Source: an uncultured Spirochaetaceae bacterium (GTDB taxonomy: Bacteria > Spirochaetota > Spirochaetia > Treponematales > Treponemataceae). From it: a stretch of DNA of 11,095 bases. Position numbers and translations under genes: made by a program. This document shows positions 1 through 4,980 of the stretch, piece by piece (positions within the stretch are counted from its first letter, which is position 1; every line of letters starts with the position of its first letter). Under the pieces are notes generated by a model, which worked only from the letters and a program-made list of their open reading frames with translations, was not told the origin of the DNA and searched no databases. The stretch is taken from the NCBI GenBank assembly GCA_902797925.1, contig CADBUT010000313.1:1-11095 (forward strand). The letters are read 5' to 3'.

Positions 1-188
1 GCAAGCTTTATATCAATGTCTTTGTCTGTTTTGCCTGGCAAATCCATTGTGAGAGCGTATTTGTCTTTGCTCTCTTTTACGTCAACTTTCGGCATAGCAA
101 AAGCTTTCTTAAAATTGAAAGATGGCAATGTGTATCCGTCATCCTCAAAATCATCAAACAAGTCGTTGAGTAATGTTAATTCGTTCAT
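1..188 (-). CDS. Hsp20/alpha-crystallin small heat-shock protein, N-terminal part (runs off left edge)
   Basis: I translated the minus strand from an ATG at 188 and found 62 open codons to the window edge. An acidic N-terminal segment (NELTLLNDLF, then a run of D and E) leads into MPKVDVKESKDKYALTMDLP followed by GKTDKDIDI. This matches the start of the alpha-crystallin domain of Hsp20 chaperones, whose usual form is a 'VDI.E....Y....DLPG....DI.I' pattern. Such proteins are ATP-independent holdases that bind unfolding proteins in the cytoplasm. The start is supported by AGAGGT about 7 bases upstream (minus strand). The rest of the crystallin domain and the C-terminal I-x-I motif would lie outside the window. 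No CIRCE element (HrcA operator) is visible upstream, so heat regulation by HrcA is not supported here. The plus-strand open frame covering 16-243 is a shadow of this gene. Confidence 0.88.
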   Translation of the reverse strand, partial: MNELTLLNDLFDDFEDDGYTLPSFNFKKAFAMPKVDVKESKDKYALTMDLPGKTDKDIDIKL

Positions 189-276
189 AAGTAACCTCTT
201 GATTTTAAGAATTTTGGAAAGGAACGCGCGCTCAATTTTTTAAGTTTGCGCTCCCGAAGATTGCTTGCAACCTTCA

Positions 277-304
277 CTAATATACATTGCATTTTCCGTG
301 CCAA
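277..304 (-). promoter_or_regulatory. Possible promoter for the hsp20 gene
   Basis: On the minus strand, TTGGCA (299-304) is followed after 16 bases by TATTAG (277-282). It lies about 90 bases upstream of the Hsp20 start. The boxes are imperfect sigma-70 matches, so this is a candidate only. Confidence 0.35.
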
Positions 305-580
305 CTTTTTTAATACTGAATTCTTCTGAATTATAAGGAAATGCGGGTTTTTCTGGCTGTTTTTGCTGAAATTATGCTGAAAATGCAGTGTGTGGTCGGT
401 TTTTGCTTTGTTGGTGCGCAGCTTGCGCTGAGTAAAATTGAGCTTTAAATTTCAGCTGTTTTTCTGAATCTGGGCAATTTTGACTCAAAACGGAAAAACC
501 GAAAATGCGCCTGAAACTTTTGTTCCCTTTTGGCTTGCTCTGATTTTGCGCTGGTGCGCCGCTTCTGCATTTTTAGTCTG
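305..580. other. Gene-free stretch with no recognisable feature
   Basis: This stretch lies between the divergent hsp20 and DUF6442 promoters and is T-rich on the plus strand. Two minus-strand open frames cross it (445-654 and 485-709). Neither has a ribosome binding site, and their translations are low-complexity and basic, resembling no family I know. Only weak short hairpins are visible, for example CGG-AAAAA-CCG near 490-500. I see no gene here. Confidence 0.6.
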
Positions 581-609
581 TTGACAAGTATACTTTGCAG
601 TGCTATTCT
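581..609 (+). promoter_or_regulatory. Strong promoter of the DUF6442-xre unit
   Basis: TTGACA (581-586), a 17-base spacer and TATTCT (604-609), with an extended -10 TG at 601-602, form a near-consensus sigma-70 promoter. Transcription would start near 616, giving a leader of about 87 bases before the GTG at 703. The palindrome AAGTATACTT occupies part of the spacer. Confidence 0.7.
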
Positions 610-629
610 TTTTGTGACAAGCAAACTTG
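585..629. promoter_or_regulatory. Pair of operator-like palindromes (CAAG-N4-CTTG)
   Basis: Site 1 is CAAGTATACTTT at 585-596, inside the -35/-10 spacer, and includes the perfect palindrome AAGTATACTT. Site 2 is CAAGCAAACTTG at 618-629, just after the expected transcription start. Both are preceded by GA, so they share GACAAG....ACTT. Their centres are 33 bases apart, about three helical turns. A repressor bound at both could block the promoter cooperatively. The Xre protein encoded in the same unit is the obvious candidate; that link is inference. Confidence 0.5.
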
Positions 630-642
630 GCATGAATAAGCG

Positions 643-666
643 AGATGCAGGCACGAGCCTGTATCT
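643..666 (+). promoter_or_regulatory. Stem-loop in the leader of the DUF6442-xre unit
   Basis: AGATGCAGGC (643-652), loop ACGA, and GCCTGTATCT (657-666) form a 10-bp stem with one G-U pair and a tetraloop. It lies in the untranslated leader, 24 bases before the AGGAG that serves the GTG start. No T-run follows, so it is not a simple terminator. It may stabilise the message or modulate translation. Confidence 0.5.
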
Positions 667-702
667 GCTGTGTCCGAAGTGCTTGCCATAAGGAGAATAA
701 TC

Positions 703-1044
703 GTGACAAAAGAAGAGATTCTTGAAAAAAGCCGCAAAGACAACGGTGACAAAGACATGTATGATTCAGAAGTGCAGAAAAATGCGGCGTTTATCGCTTA
801 TTTTGCGTCGTTCGGGCTGTGCGTGTTTGTCTCGGTCTTGAACTGGATTTTTACACGGCGCGTCAGCGTGCAGTGCTGGATTGTCTTTTTCGGCATGTTG
901 AGCACCGCATTCTTTGTAAAATTCTTTAAGATGAAGAAAATTCATGAACTTTTTGTTGCGCTCGGTTATCTTGTAATTTTTGTGATGCTTGTCATTGTTT
1001 TTGTTCTTGAACTTAGCGGAAAATTTCCGGGAGCGGTACAATGA
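703..1044 (+). CDS. DUF6442-type small membrane protein
   Basis: This is a 113-residue protein. It starts with the signature MTKEEILEKSRKDNGDKD and then has three hydrophobic segments at about residues 28-50, 58-75 and 82-104, so it should sit in the inner membrane. The N-terminal 'KEEILEKSRKEN' pattern followed by membrane helices fits my memory of the DUF6442 family, whose function is unknown and which is often found next to a small Xre regulator, as here. I chose the GTG at 703 over an in-frame GTG at 670. AGGAG at 691-695 is 7 bases upstream, the family signature begins exactly there, and the leader hairpin lies before it. The stop overlaps the next start (ATGA), so the two genes are translationally coupled. 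A role as partner or target of the regulator is inferred from the pairing. Confidence 0.8.
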   Translation: MTKEEILEKSRKDNGDKDMYDSEVQKNAAFIAYFASFGLCVFVSVLNWIFTRRVSVQCWIVFFGMLSTAFFVKFFKMKKIHELFVALGYLVIFVMLVIVFVLELSGKFPGAVQ

Positions 1045-1250
1045 ATGAAACTCTTGTGCTGAAAAACAATCTCAAGGAGCTTCGTGCTGAAAAGAAACTT
1101 TCGCAGACAGAACTTGCGGAGATGGTCGGCGTTTCGCGCAACACGATAAGCTCAATCGAAACAGGTCAGTTCTGCCCGACGGCAAAGCTCGCGCTGATTT
1201 TGTGTATCGCGCTAGACAAGAAATTTGAGGAAGTGTTCTTTTTTGACTAG
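1041..1250 (+). CDS. Small Xre-family transcriptional regulator
   Basis: This 69-residue protein is almost entirely one Cro/C1-type helix-turn-helix domain. The recognisable core is SQTELAEMVGVSRNTISSIE at residues 21-40, preceded by LKELRAEKKL and followed by ALDKKFEEVFFFD, the usual end of this compact subfamily. It should bind DNA as a dimer. The start is ATG at 1041, with GGGAG 7 bases upstream, and it overlaps the stop of the DUF6442 gene. It has no sensor domain, so any signal must come through another partner, possibly the membrane protein. The paired palindromes at 585-629 are the likely autoregulatory operators (inference). Confidence 0.9.
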   Translation: MNETLVLKNNLKELRAEKKLSQTELAEMVGVSRNTISSIETGQFCPTAKLALILCIALDKKFEEVFFFD

Positions 1251-1256
1251 GCACTT

Positions 1257-1337
1257 GGAAGGTGCTGGAACAAACCAAGGGAGGACACCAGCTCAGAGTC
1301 CGAAGGCCGCTGGTTTCCTCCCTTGAACCCACCTTCC
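1257..1337. repeat. Large imperfect hairpin downstream of the xre gene
   Basis: Three nested stems can be drawn. GGAAGGTG (1257-1264) pairs with CACCTTCC (1330-1337). CAAGGGAGGA (1276-1285) pairs with TCCTCCCTTG (1316-1325). ACCAGC (1287-1292) pairs with GCTGGT (1309-1314). A 16-base apical loop lies at 1293-1308. That is 24 paired positions within 81 bases, far more than expected by chance. It begins 6 bases after the xre stop. No T-run follows, so it is not a classical terminator. It could be a structured 3' end, a small RNA, or a non-autonomous mobile repeat. No family is recognised. Confidence 0.6.
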
Positions 1338-1347
1338 TTGGCCACGG

Positions 1348-1367
1348 CCTAAGGGCTCGCCCTTAGG
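1348..1367. repeat. Perfect hairpin CCTAAGGG-CTCG-CCCTTAGG
   Basis: A perfect 8-bp stem (9 bp as an inverted repeat, CCTAAGGGC/GCCCTTAGG) lies 10 bases after the larger hairpin. No poly-T tract follows directly, although TTTAAGTTTTT appears about 20 bases later. It may belong to the same structured element. Confidence 0.55.
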
Positions 1368-1419
1368 AATCCCGGATTGTCTACACTTTAAGTTTTTCTT
1401 TGTTTACGCAGATTAATCC

Positions 1420-1445
1420 GGTCATTGAGCGCAGTCGAAATGACC
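1420..1445. repeat. Palindromic repeat, TGAGCGNAGTCGA family, copy 1
   Basis: GGTCATT (1420-1426) and AATGACC (1439-1445) flank a loop of GAGCGCAGTCGA. The loop motif recurs at 4986-4997 and, in reverse orientation, at 1626-1675. This shape, short variable arms around a fixed GAGCGnAGTCGA loop, marks it as one copy of a dispersed intergenic repeat. Confidence 0.6.
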
Positions 1446-1495
1446 AACAGTGTGGGCTTGTGCACATAAGCCGCCGGTTTTTGCGTAATAAAATA

Positions 1496-1520
1496 TGTCA
1501 TACCCGCGCTTGACGCGGTT
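1496..1520. repeat. Palindromic repeat, GTCAT...CTTGA family
   Basis: TGTCAT is followed by a stem CCGCG (1504-1508), loop CTTGA and CGCGG (1514-1518). The GTCAT lead-in and CTTGA loop match the elements at 4926-4947 and, reversed, at 5013-5041, so it belongs to the same dispersed family. Confidence 0.5.
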
Positions 1521-1625
1521 TGTCATTTTTACGCCAGGCGAGAAACCACATTTTGCGGAAAGAAATCCGCCGGGAGCAGGCTCGTGTTTTTTAGGCTGTT
1601 CCTTTTCTAGCTTTCGCCCGATTAT

Positions 1626-1675
1626 GGTCACTTCGACTTGGTTCGGCTACGCTCACCAACCAACGCTCAGCGACC
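1626..1675. repeat. Nested pair of TGAGCGNAGTCGA-family repeats (reverse orientation)
   Basis: The outer arms are GGTCACT (1626-1632) and AGCGACC (1669-1675), with motif parts CTTCGACT and ACGCTCAG split apart. Between them lies TTGGT (1638-1642), then TCGGCTACGCTC, then ACCAA (1655-1659), itself a copy of the same shape. One repeat therefore appears to be inserted in, or duplicated within, the loop of another. Confidence 0.5.
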
Positions 1676-1749
1676 AGCTCTGCGTAAACTTGAAAGCCGG
1701 GTTTGCGATTGGGCTGAATCTATAAAATTAGCTTATTCGGCAAACCCTG

Positions 1750-1772
1750 CAAGTTTTGCTCCGCAAAACTTG
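1750..1772. repeat. Perfect hairpin CAAGTTTTGC-TCC-GCAAAACTTG
   Basis: A perfect 10-bp stem (1750-1759 with 1763-1772) has a 3-base loop. It lies 125-150 bases downstream of the cellulase stop when read on the minus strand. No T-run follows on either strand, so termination is uncertain. Confidence 0.55.
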
Positions 1773-1789
1773 AAAGAATTGTGCAAATC

Positions 1790-1877
1790 TGGCGGAAAGT
1801 AGCGAATGGCGGACGCGGACTGCATCATAGCTTGCTATGCTAGCAGGACGACGGACGACAGAAGCGGATTTCCGCCA
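1790..1877. repeat. Inverted-repeat-bounded structured block downstream of the cellulase gene
   Basis: TGGCGGAAA (1790-1798) and TTTCCGCCA (1869-1877) are perfect 9-bp inverted repeats bounding an 88-base block. Inside is a small hairpin CATAG-CTTG-CTATG (1826-1839), flanked by GGACGCGGACTGC and GCAGGACGACGGACG. The block ends 20 bases from the cellulase stop. It has the outline of a small palindromic element; no T-run is seen, so it is not called a terminator. Confidence 0.45.
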
Positions 1878-1897
1878 AAATGGTGTAATTCTATAGT

Positions 1898-3166
1898 TTA
1901 GTTCATTACACTTGTGGCTGCTTCTATCAGGCTCGGGAAGTACCAGGTCTGCTTTTCGCGGTTGTAGAAGCCGTAAAGCTCGTTGTAGCTCTTAGAAGCA
2001 GGAACTTCCCAAATGCCGTTATCCCAAAGAATTGCCGACATGTTGCTTGCTTTTGCCTTTGAGCAAAAATAGGTGAACCATTTTTCACGCTCGACAAGAT
2101 TTTCTTTGTTAGTTGCGCCCATTTCGCCGATTACAACCGGAATGCCTTTCTTGACGAATTTCGTATCAAGCTCTCTGAACCAATAATCGAGGTCGCTTTT
2201 ATGTTTTTGCATGAACGTCTTGTCGCCGCCCTTGTCTTTCATAGCAAAATCATACGGCGTGTACATGTGCACAGAAAGCGCAAGGCAATTTGCCGGGTCT
2301 TGCGGCATCTTGAATTTCGGGCTGATTGCTGCGCCCGGTGCGGCCACGTAAGACGGAATCATCAGAAGGCGTGTCGCATTATTTCCGCCTGTAGCGCGGA
2401 TTGTGTCTACGCAAAGCTGGTTATATCCGTTGATGCATTCCATCGCTTCGTTGCAAGTCTTGCAAGAAGCTTCCCAGTTCCATTCGTGCGGGTCGCCCGG
2501 CAGGCGCGGTTCGTTCATCACTTCAAAGATTAAATGCTCGTCATAGCCGTTGTTAAAAGCCGCCGCAACCTGCTGCCAGATTTTTGCGAGATATCTTTCA
2601 GATTCTTCCTTGCATTTTGGCGCAGGGCAAAAACCTTTGTGGCTGTTCTTTTTCAGCGCGTTTGCACCAACGTTGTCGTGGTGAATGTTTATGATTACAT
2701 AAAGCCCTTCGTCCATTGCCCAGTCAACGATTGTCTTTACGCGGTTCATCCATGCAGAATCGATGTTGTAGTTGCTGTCAATGTGGTCATGCCACGAAAT
2801 CGGCAGTCTTATTGTGGAAATGCCGCTTGCTTTTAGCCCTTTAATCATGGCTTGTGTTGTTTCGGGCTTGCCCCAGTTTGTTTCTGTTTTTATGCCGAGC
2901 GACTTGTTCGCGCCAGACCAGCCGTTTGCAGGGTCGCCGCCTGCGGTGGCATCGAGCGTGTTGCCCAAGTTCCAGCCGAATTTCATGTTCTTTACGATTT
3001 GCACGGCCTTTTCGTTAGATGCTTTTACGACCGGTGTATCTGAATTGCTGTTTTTTTCCGGCGCAGAAAACGCCATGACGCAGCTTGCGTTGATTAAGGC
3101 AAAAGCCATAAAAGCCATGCCCACTTTGCGCGGAACAGACAGAATTTTCTTCTTAGTGATTAACAT
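1898..3166 (-). CDS. Secreted GH5 endo-beta-1,4-glucanase (probably subfamily 4)
   Basis: This 422-residue enzyme is read leftwards. It should hydrolyse internal beta-1,4 links in cellulose or related glucans outside the cytoplasm. Residues 1-35 are a signal peptide: a lysine-rich start, a hydrophobic core, and cleavage after AFSA. The GH5 barrel follows, with GWNLGNT at 64-70, RLPISW from R120, INIHHD with H162-H163, the acid/base glutamate in EVMNEP (E219), VHMYTPYDF (H300, Y302), the nucleophile in VIGEMG (E348) and ILWDNG (W381). All expected catalytic residues are present, and no carbohydrate-binding or dockerin module is attached. The motifs resemble subfamily 4, which also contains xyloglucanases, so the substrate is not certain. 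The ATG at 3166 is chosen over an upstream in-frame start (3229) because AGGAG is 5 bases before it and the signal peptide begins there. It is divergent from perR, with 193 bases between them. Confidence 0.93.
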   Translation of the reverse strand: MLITKKKILSVPRKVGMAFMAFALINASCVMAFSAPEKNSNSDTPVVKASNEKAVQIVKNMKFGWNLGNTLDATAGGDPANGWSGANKSLGIKTETNWGKPETTQAMIKGLKASGISTIRLPISWHDHIDSNYNIDSAWMNRVKTIVDWAMDEGLYVIINIHHDNVGANALKKNSHKGFCPAPKCKEESERYLAKIWQQVAAAFNNGYDEHLIFEVMNEPRLPGDPHEWNWEASCKTCNEAMECINGYNQLCVDTIRATGGNNATRLLMIPSYVAAPGAAISPKFKMPQDPANCLALSVHMYTPYDFAMKDKGGDKTFMQKHKSDLDYWFRELDTKFVKKGIPVVIGEMGATNKENLVEREKWFTYFCSKAKASNMSAILWDNGIWEVPASKSYNELYGFYNREKQTWYFPSLIEAATSVMN

Positions 3167-3228
3167 AGTTTCTCCTGTAAAACATAAAAGATTTTCAGAA
3201 TTAAGCTTTGCTACAATATAACAAATCA

Positions 3229-3234
3229 ATTATA
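3229..3234 (-). promoter_or_regulatory. Candidate -10 box of the cellulase gene
   Basis: A perfect TATAAT is present on the minus strand, 63 bases upstream of the ATG. The matching -35 is poor (TTTTGA at 17 bases or TTGAAA at 15), so the promoter may need an activator. Confidence 0.4.
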
Positions 3235-3297
3235 CACGCAATCAGCAGTTTTCAAAATTTTTTTGCAGACAAAATGTGAGCTTTGCGTAGAATTCGA

Positions 3298-3325
3298 TTG
3301 ACAAGCAAATATTCTGTGCTATACT
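3298..3325 (+). promoter_or_regulatory. perR promoter
   Basis: TTGACA (3298-3303), a 16-base spacer and TATACT (3320-3325), with an extended -10 TG at 3317-3318, form a strong sigma-70 promoter. Transcription should start near 3332, about 28 bases before the perR ATG. Confidence 0.7.
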
Positions 3326-3329
3326 AAAC

Positions 3330-3344
3330 TAGTAATCATTCCTA
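3330..3344. promoter_or_regulatory. PerR/Fur-box-like 7-1-7 inverted repeat
   Basis: TAGTAAT-C-ATTCCTA is a 7-1-7 inverted repeat with 6 of 7 positions matching between the arms. The established Per box of Bacillus is TTATAATnATTATAA. This site keeps the TAAT-n-ATT core but differs towards the outer ends. It covers the predicted transcription start, the usual place for autorepression by a Fur-family protein. Confidence 0.5.
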
Positions 3345-3359
3345 TTTTTAAGAGGTGAG

Positions 3360-3764
3360 ATGAACCATAGCAGACAGCGCGACGTGATTCTTGATTATCT
3401 TAAAGGCACGTCAAGCCATCCTACGGCAGAAGAAGTTTATGAAAATATAAGGGTTCTTGAGCCGAACATCAGTCTTGGCACTGTTTATAGAAACTTGAAA
3501 CAGCTTGCCGACAACGGCATGATTCAGCGGCTTCACATGAATGACGGCATAGACCATTTTGATGCTGACACGAGCTGCCATCATCATTTGTTCTGCACAA
3601 ATTGCTGCCGCGTTTATGATTTGGAACAAGCCGGCGCAGACAGTTTTTCAAGAAACATGAATTTTGCCGAGCTTGAAGGCGGAAATAAAATCGAAGGATT
3701 TGTGATTTACTTTTACGGCAAGTGCCGTAAATGCATATCTGCGGAGAATGAAAAAAACGCATGA
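3360..3764 (+). CDS. perR: PerR-type peroxide-sensing Fur-family repressor
   Basis: This 134-residue protein covers the full Fur fold. An N-terminal winged helix carries HPTAEEVY at 20-27 and the recognition region ISLGTVYRNLKQL at 37-49. A C-terminal metal-binding dimerisation domain follows. Aligned by eye to Bacillus PerR, all five regulatory-metal ligands are present: H20, D68, H74, H76 and D87. The last is Asp, as in PerR, rather than the Glu typical of Fur, which favours peroxide sensing by iron-catalysed histidine oxidation. Structural zinc cysteines are C79/C82 and C122/C125 (CRKC). The ATG at 3360 follows GAGGTGAG closely. It is the first gene of the oxygen-defence cluster and is probably cotranscribed with dfx, 88 bases downstream. 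It likely represses itself and its neighbours; the regulated set is inferred from context. Confidence 0.88.
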   Translation: MNHSRQRDVILDYLKGTSSHPTAEEVYENIRVLEPNISLGTVYRNLKQLADNGMIQRLHMNDGIDHFDADTSCHHHLFCTNCCRVYDLEQAGADSFSRNMNFAELEGGNKIEGFVIYFYGKCRKCISAENEKNA

Positions 3765-3852
3765 ACCCCATATTATTCAGCTAAATGAAAAACAGCTAAG
3801 CGCAGGGCGTTATGCCTTGAAAAAATAAAACAAACAGACAGGAGAACCGTCT

Positions 3853-4230
3853 ATGGAGATGAAATTTTACAGGTGCAAGATTTGCGGAAAAATTATTGCA
3901 ATGGTTGAAGAAACAGGAGTTCCGACAATTTGCTGCGGCGAAGCAATGTCAGAGATTGTGCCGAATACGACAGACGCTGCCGTAGAAAAGCATGTTCCGG
4001 TTATCGCCAAGAACGGCAACATCGTAGAAATCACAGTCGGTTCTGTAGAGCACCCGATGACGCAGGAGCATTACATTCAGTGGATTGCAATTCAGACTAA
4101 GAACGGCAACCAGCGCAAGTCTTTGAAACCGGGCAGCGCACCGAAAGCGTCGTTTGCTCTTGTTGACGGTGACGAAGTCTTGAAGGCTTTTGCTTATTGC
4201 AATTTGCACGGGCTTTGGTCAACAAAATAG
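3853..4230 (+). CDS. dfx: Desulfoferrodoxin (two-iron superoxide reductase)
   Basis: This 125-residue cytoplasmic enzyme reduces superoxide to hydrogen peroxide without making oxygen, using electrons from rubredoxin. The N-terminal desulforedoxin-like domain is complete: C8, C11 and the adjacent C27-C28 form the FeS4 centre I. The neelaredoxin domain carries the catalytic centre II ligands H47 (in EKHVP, with K46 next to it), H67, H73, C116 and H119 (CNLHG). All ligands are present. From general knowledge, the well-studied Treponema pallidum enzyme lacks a working centre I, so this copy is of the fuller type. AGGAG at 3840-3844 is 8 bases before the ATG; an in-frame ATG two codons later fits the spacing less well. 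No convincing separate promoter is seen after perR, suggesting readthrough. Confidence 0.95.
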   Translation: MEMKFYRCKICGKIIAMVEETGVPTICCGEAMSEIVPNTTDAAVEKHVPVIAKNGNIVEITVGSVEHPMTQEHYIQWIAIQTKNGNQRKSLKPGSAPKASFALVDGDEVLKAFAYCNLHGLWSTK

Positions 4231-4242
4231 CTGAAAGACGGC

Positions 4243-4270
4243 TTGAAAAATCAATTTGCAACAATATATG
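4243..4270 (+). promoter_or_regulatory. Possible promoter of the rubrerythrin gene
   Basis: TTGAAA (4243-4248), a 16-base spacer and TATATG (4265-4270) sit just after the dfx stop. The -10 is imperfect. If real, rbr can be expressed apart from perR-dfx. No good PerR box overlaps it. Confidence 0.4.
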
Positions 4271-4291
4271 TAATTTTATAGGAGTAAAACA

Positions 4292-4828
4292 ATGAGTAAG
4301 TACGCAGGTACACAGACAGAAAAGAATTTGCAGGCTGCTTTTGCAGGTGAATCACAGGCTAGAAACAAGTACACATACTTTGCTTCTAAAGCCAAGAAAG
4401 ACGGTTTTGAACAGATTGCCGCTATTTTTGAAGCAACCGCAAACAACGAAAAAGAACACGCAAAGATGTGGTTCAAAGAACTGAACGGCATCGGCGAAAC
4501 GACAGACAACCTTAAAGCTGCTGCTGACGGCGAAAACTTTGAATGGACAGACATGTACGAAGATTTTGCCAAGACAGCCGAAAAAGAAGGCTTTACGGCT
4601 CTTGCCGCAAAATTCCGCATGGTTGGTGCAATTGAAAAACGCCACGAAGAGCGTTACCGTGCATTGCTTAAGAACGTAGAAACTGCCGCTGTCTTTGAAA
4701 AGAGCGAAGTTAAAGTTTGGGAATGCCGCAACTGTGGTCATATCGTGGTTGGCACAAAAGCCCCGGAAGTTTGCCCAGTTTGTGCACATCCGAAAGCATA
4801 TTTCGAAATCAGCGCAGAAAACTACTAA
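4292..4828 (+). CDS. rbr: Rubrerythrin (NADH-linked peroxide reductase, diiron plus rubredoxin domain)
   Basis: This 178-residue protein reduces hydrogen peroxide to water in anaerobes. The four-helix diiron domain occupies about 1-130: E20 in AAFAGESQAR, E53-x-x-H56 in NNEKEHAKMW, further acidic residues at 84-97 and E115-x-x-H118 in GAIEKRHEERY. A C-terminal rubredoxin domain follows with WECRNCG (C145, C148) and CPVC (C161, C164) holding one iron. Length and domain order are those of classical rubrerythrin. AGGAG lies 7 bases before the ATG. It sits between superoxide reductase, which makes peroxide, and the O2-reducing flavodiiron protein, which fits a detoxification chain. Electrons must come from an oxidoreductase or rubredoxin encoded elsewhere. 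Confidence 0.96.
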   Translation: MSKYAGTQTEKNLQAAFAGESQARNKYTYFASKAKKDGFEQIAAIFEATANNEKEHAKMWFKELNGIGETTDNLKAAADGENFEWTDMYEDFAKTAEKEGFTALAAKFRMVGAIEKRHEERYRALLKNVETAAVFEKSEVKVWECRNCGHIVVGTKAPEVCPVCAHPKAYFEISAENY

Positions 4829-4855
4829 AAAGCTGCCATTGGCTTCTATACCGTC

Positions 4856-4876
4856 ATGCCGAATTTAGTTCGGCAT
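4856..4876. repeat. Palindromic repeat, copy A (ATGCCGAA/TTCGGCAT)
   Basis: An 8-bp perfect stem with a 5-base loop is preceded by GTC and followed by CT, so the unit reads GTCAT-stem-loop-stem-ATCT. This is the same frame as the other elements between rbr and fprA, though with different stem bases. Confidence 0.6.
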
Positions 4877-4900
4877 CTGTACGGAAAGCCTGTTTGCGAG

Positions 4901-4921
4901 ACCCCGAAATTAATTCGGGGT
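4901..4921. repeat. Palindromic repeat, copy B (ACCCCGAA/TTCGGGGT)
   Basis: A perfect 8-bp stem with a 5-base loop (ATTAA) is followed by GACA, so it lies in the opposite orientation to copy A. No T-run follows, so it is a repeat rather than an obvious terminator, although it may slow readthrough from rbr into fprA. Confidence 0.6.
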
Positions 4922-4925
4922 GACA

Positions 4926-4950
4926 TGGTGTCATTGCCCGGCTTGCCCGA
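4926..4950. repeat. Palindromic repeat, copy C (degenerate)
   Basis: TGGTGTCATTGCCCGGCTTG is followed by CCCGA. It matches the reverse complement of copy D in its frame (TGTCATT, stem, CTTG) but the right arm is shortened. It looks like a truncated copy of the same family. Confidence 0.4.
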
Positions 4951-4980
4951 AGCTTCGCTTAGCTCGTAATAACGTAGCGG

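Noticed and set aside
16..243. Plus-strand open frame of 75 codons
   Set aside because: It is antisense to the Hsp20 gene, whose minus-strand translation has clear family motifs and a ribosome binding site.
189..300. CIRCE (HrcA) operator upstream of hsp20
   Set aside because: No TTAGCACTC-N9-GAGTGCTAA-like pair could be found.
615..625. Shared 11-mer TGACAAGCAAA at 615-625 and 3299-3309 as a common regulatory site
   Set aside because: It falls at different positions relative to the two promoters (start site versus -35), so a common role is unlikely.
670..702. Earlier GTG start for the DUF6442 gene
   Set aside because: It has no ribosome binding site and falls just after the leader hairpin; the GTG at 703 has AGGAG at 7 bases and matches the family's N-terminus.
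445..709. Two overlapping minus-strand open frames
   Set aside because: No ribosome binding site, low-complexity basic translations, and they overlap a strong plus-strand promoter and leader.
1257..1367. Integron attC site
   Set aside because: The size and hairpin shape invite the idea, but the expected core sites (GTTRRRY and its complement) at the ends are absent and no integrase or cassette array is seen.
1257..1367. Rho-independent terminator of the xre gene
   Set aside because: Strong stems but no T-run directly after either hairpin on either strand.
1495..1725. Open frames on both strands in the repeat-rich gap
   Set aside because: They run through palindromic repeats, lack ribosome binding sites and resemble no protein family.
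2201..3221. Several plus-strand open frames up to 149 codons
   Set aside because: All are antisense shadows of the GH5 gene.
3780..3830. Attenuator hairpin between perR and dfx (AGGGC/GCCTT)
   Set aside because: Only five pairs including one G-U, with a 5-base loop; too weak to call.
4262..4280. PerR box before rubrerythrin
   Set aside because: The AT-rich stretch is only weakly symmetrical and does not fit a 7-1-7 inverted repeat.
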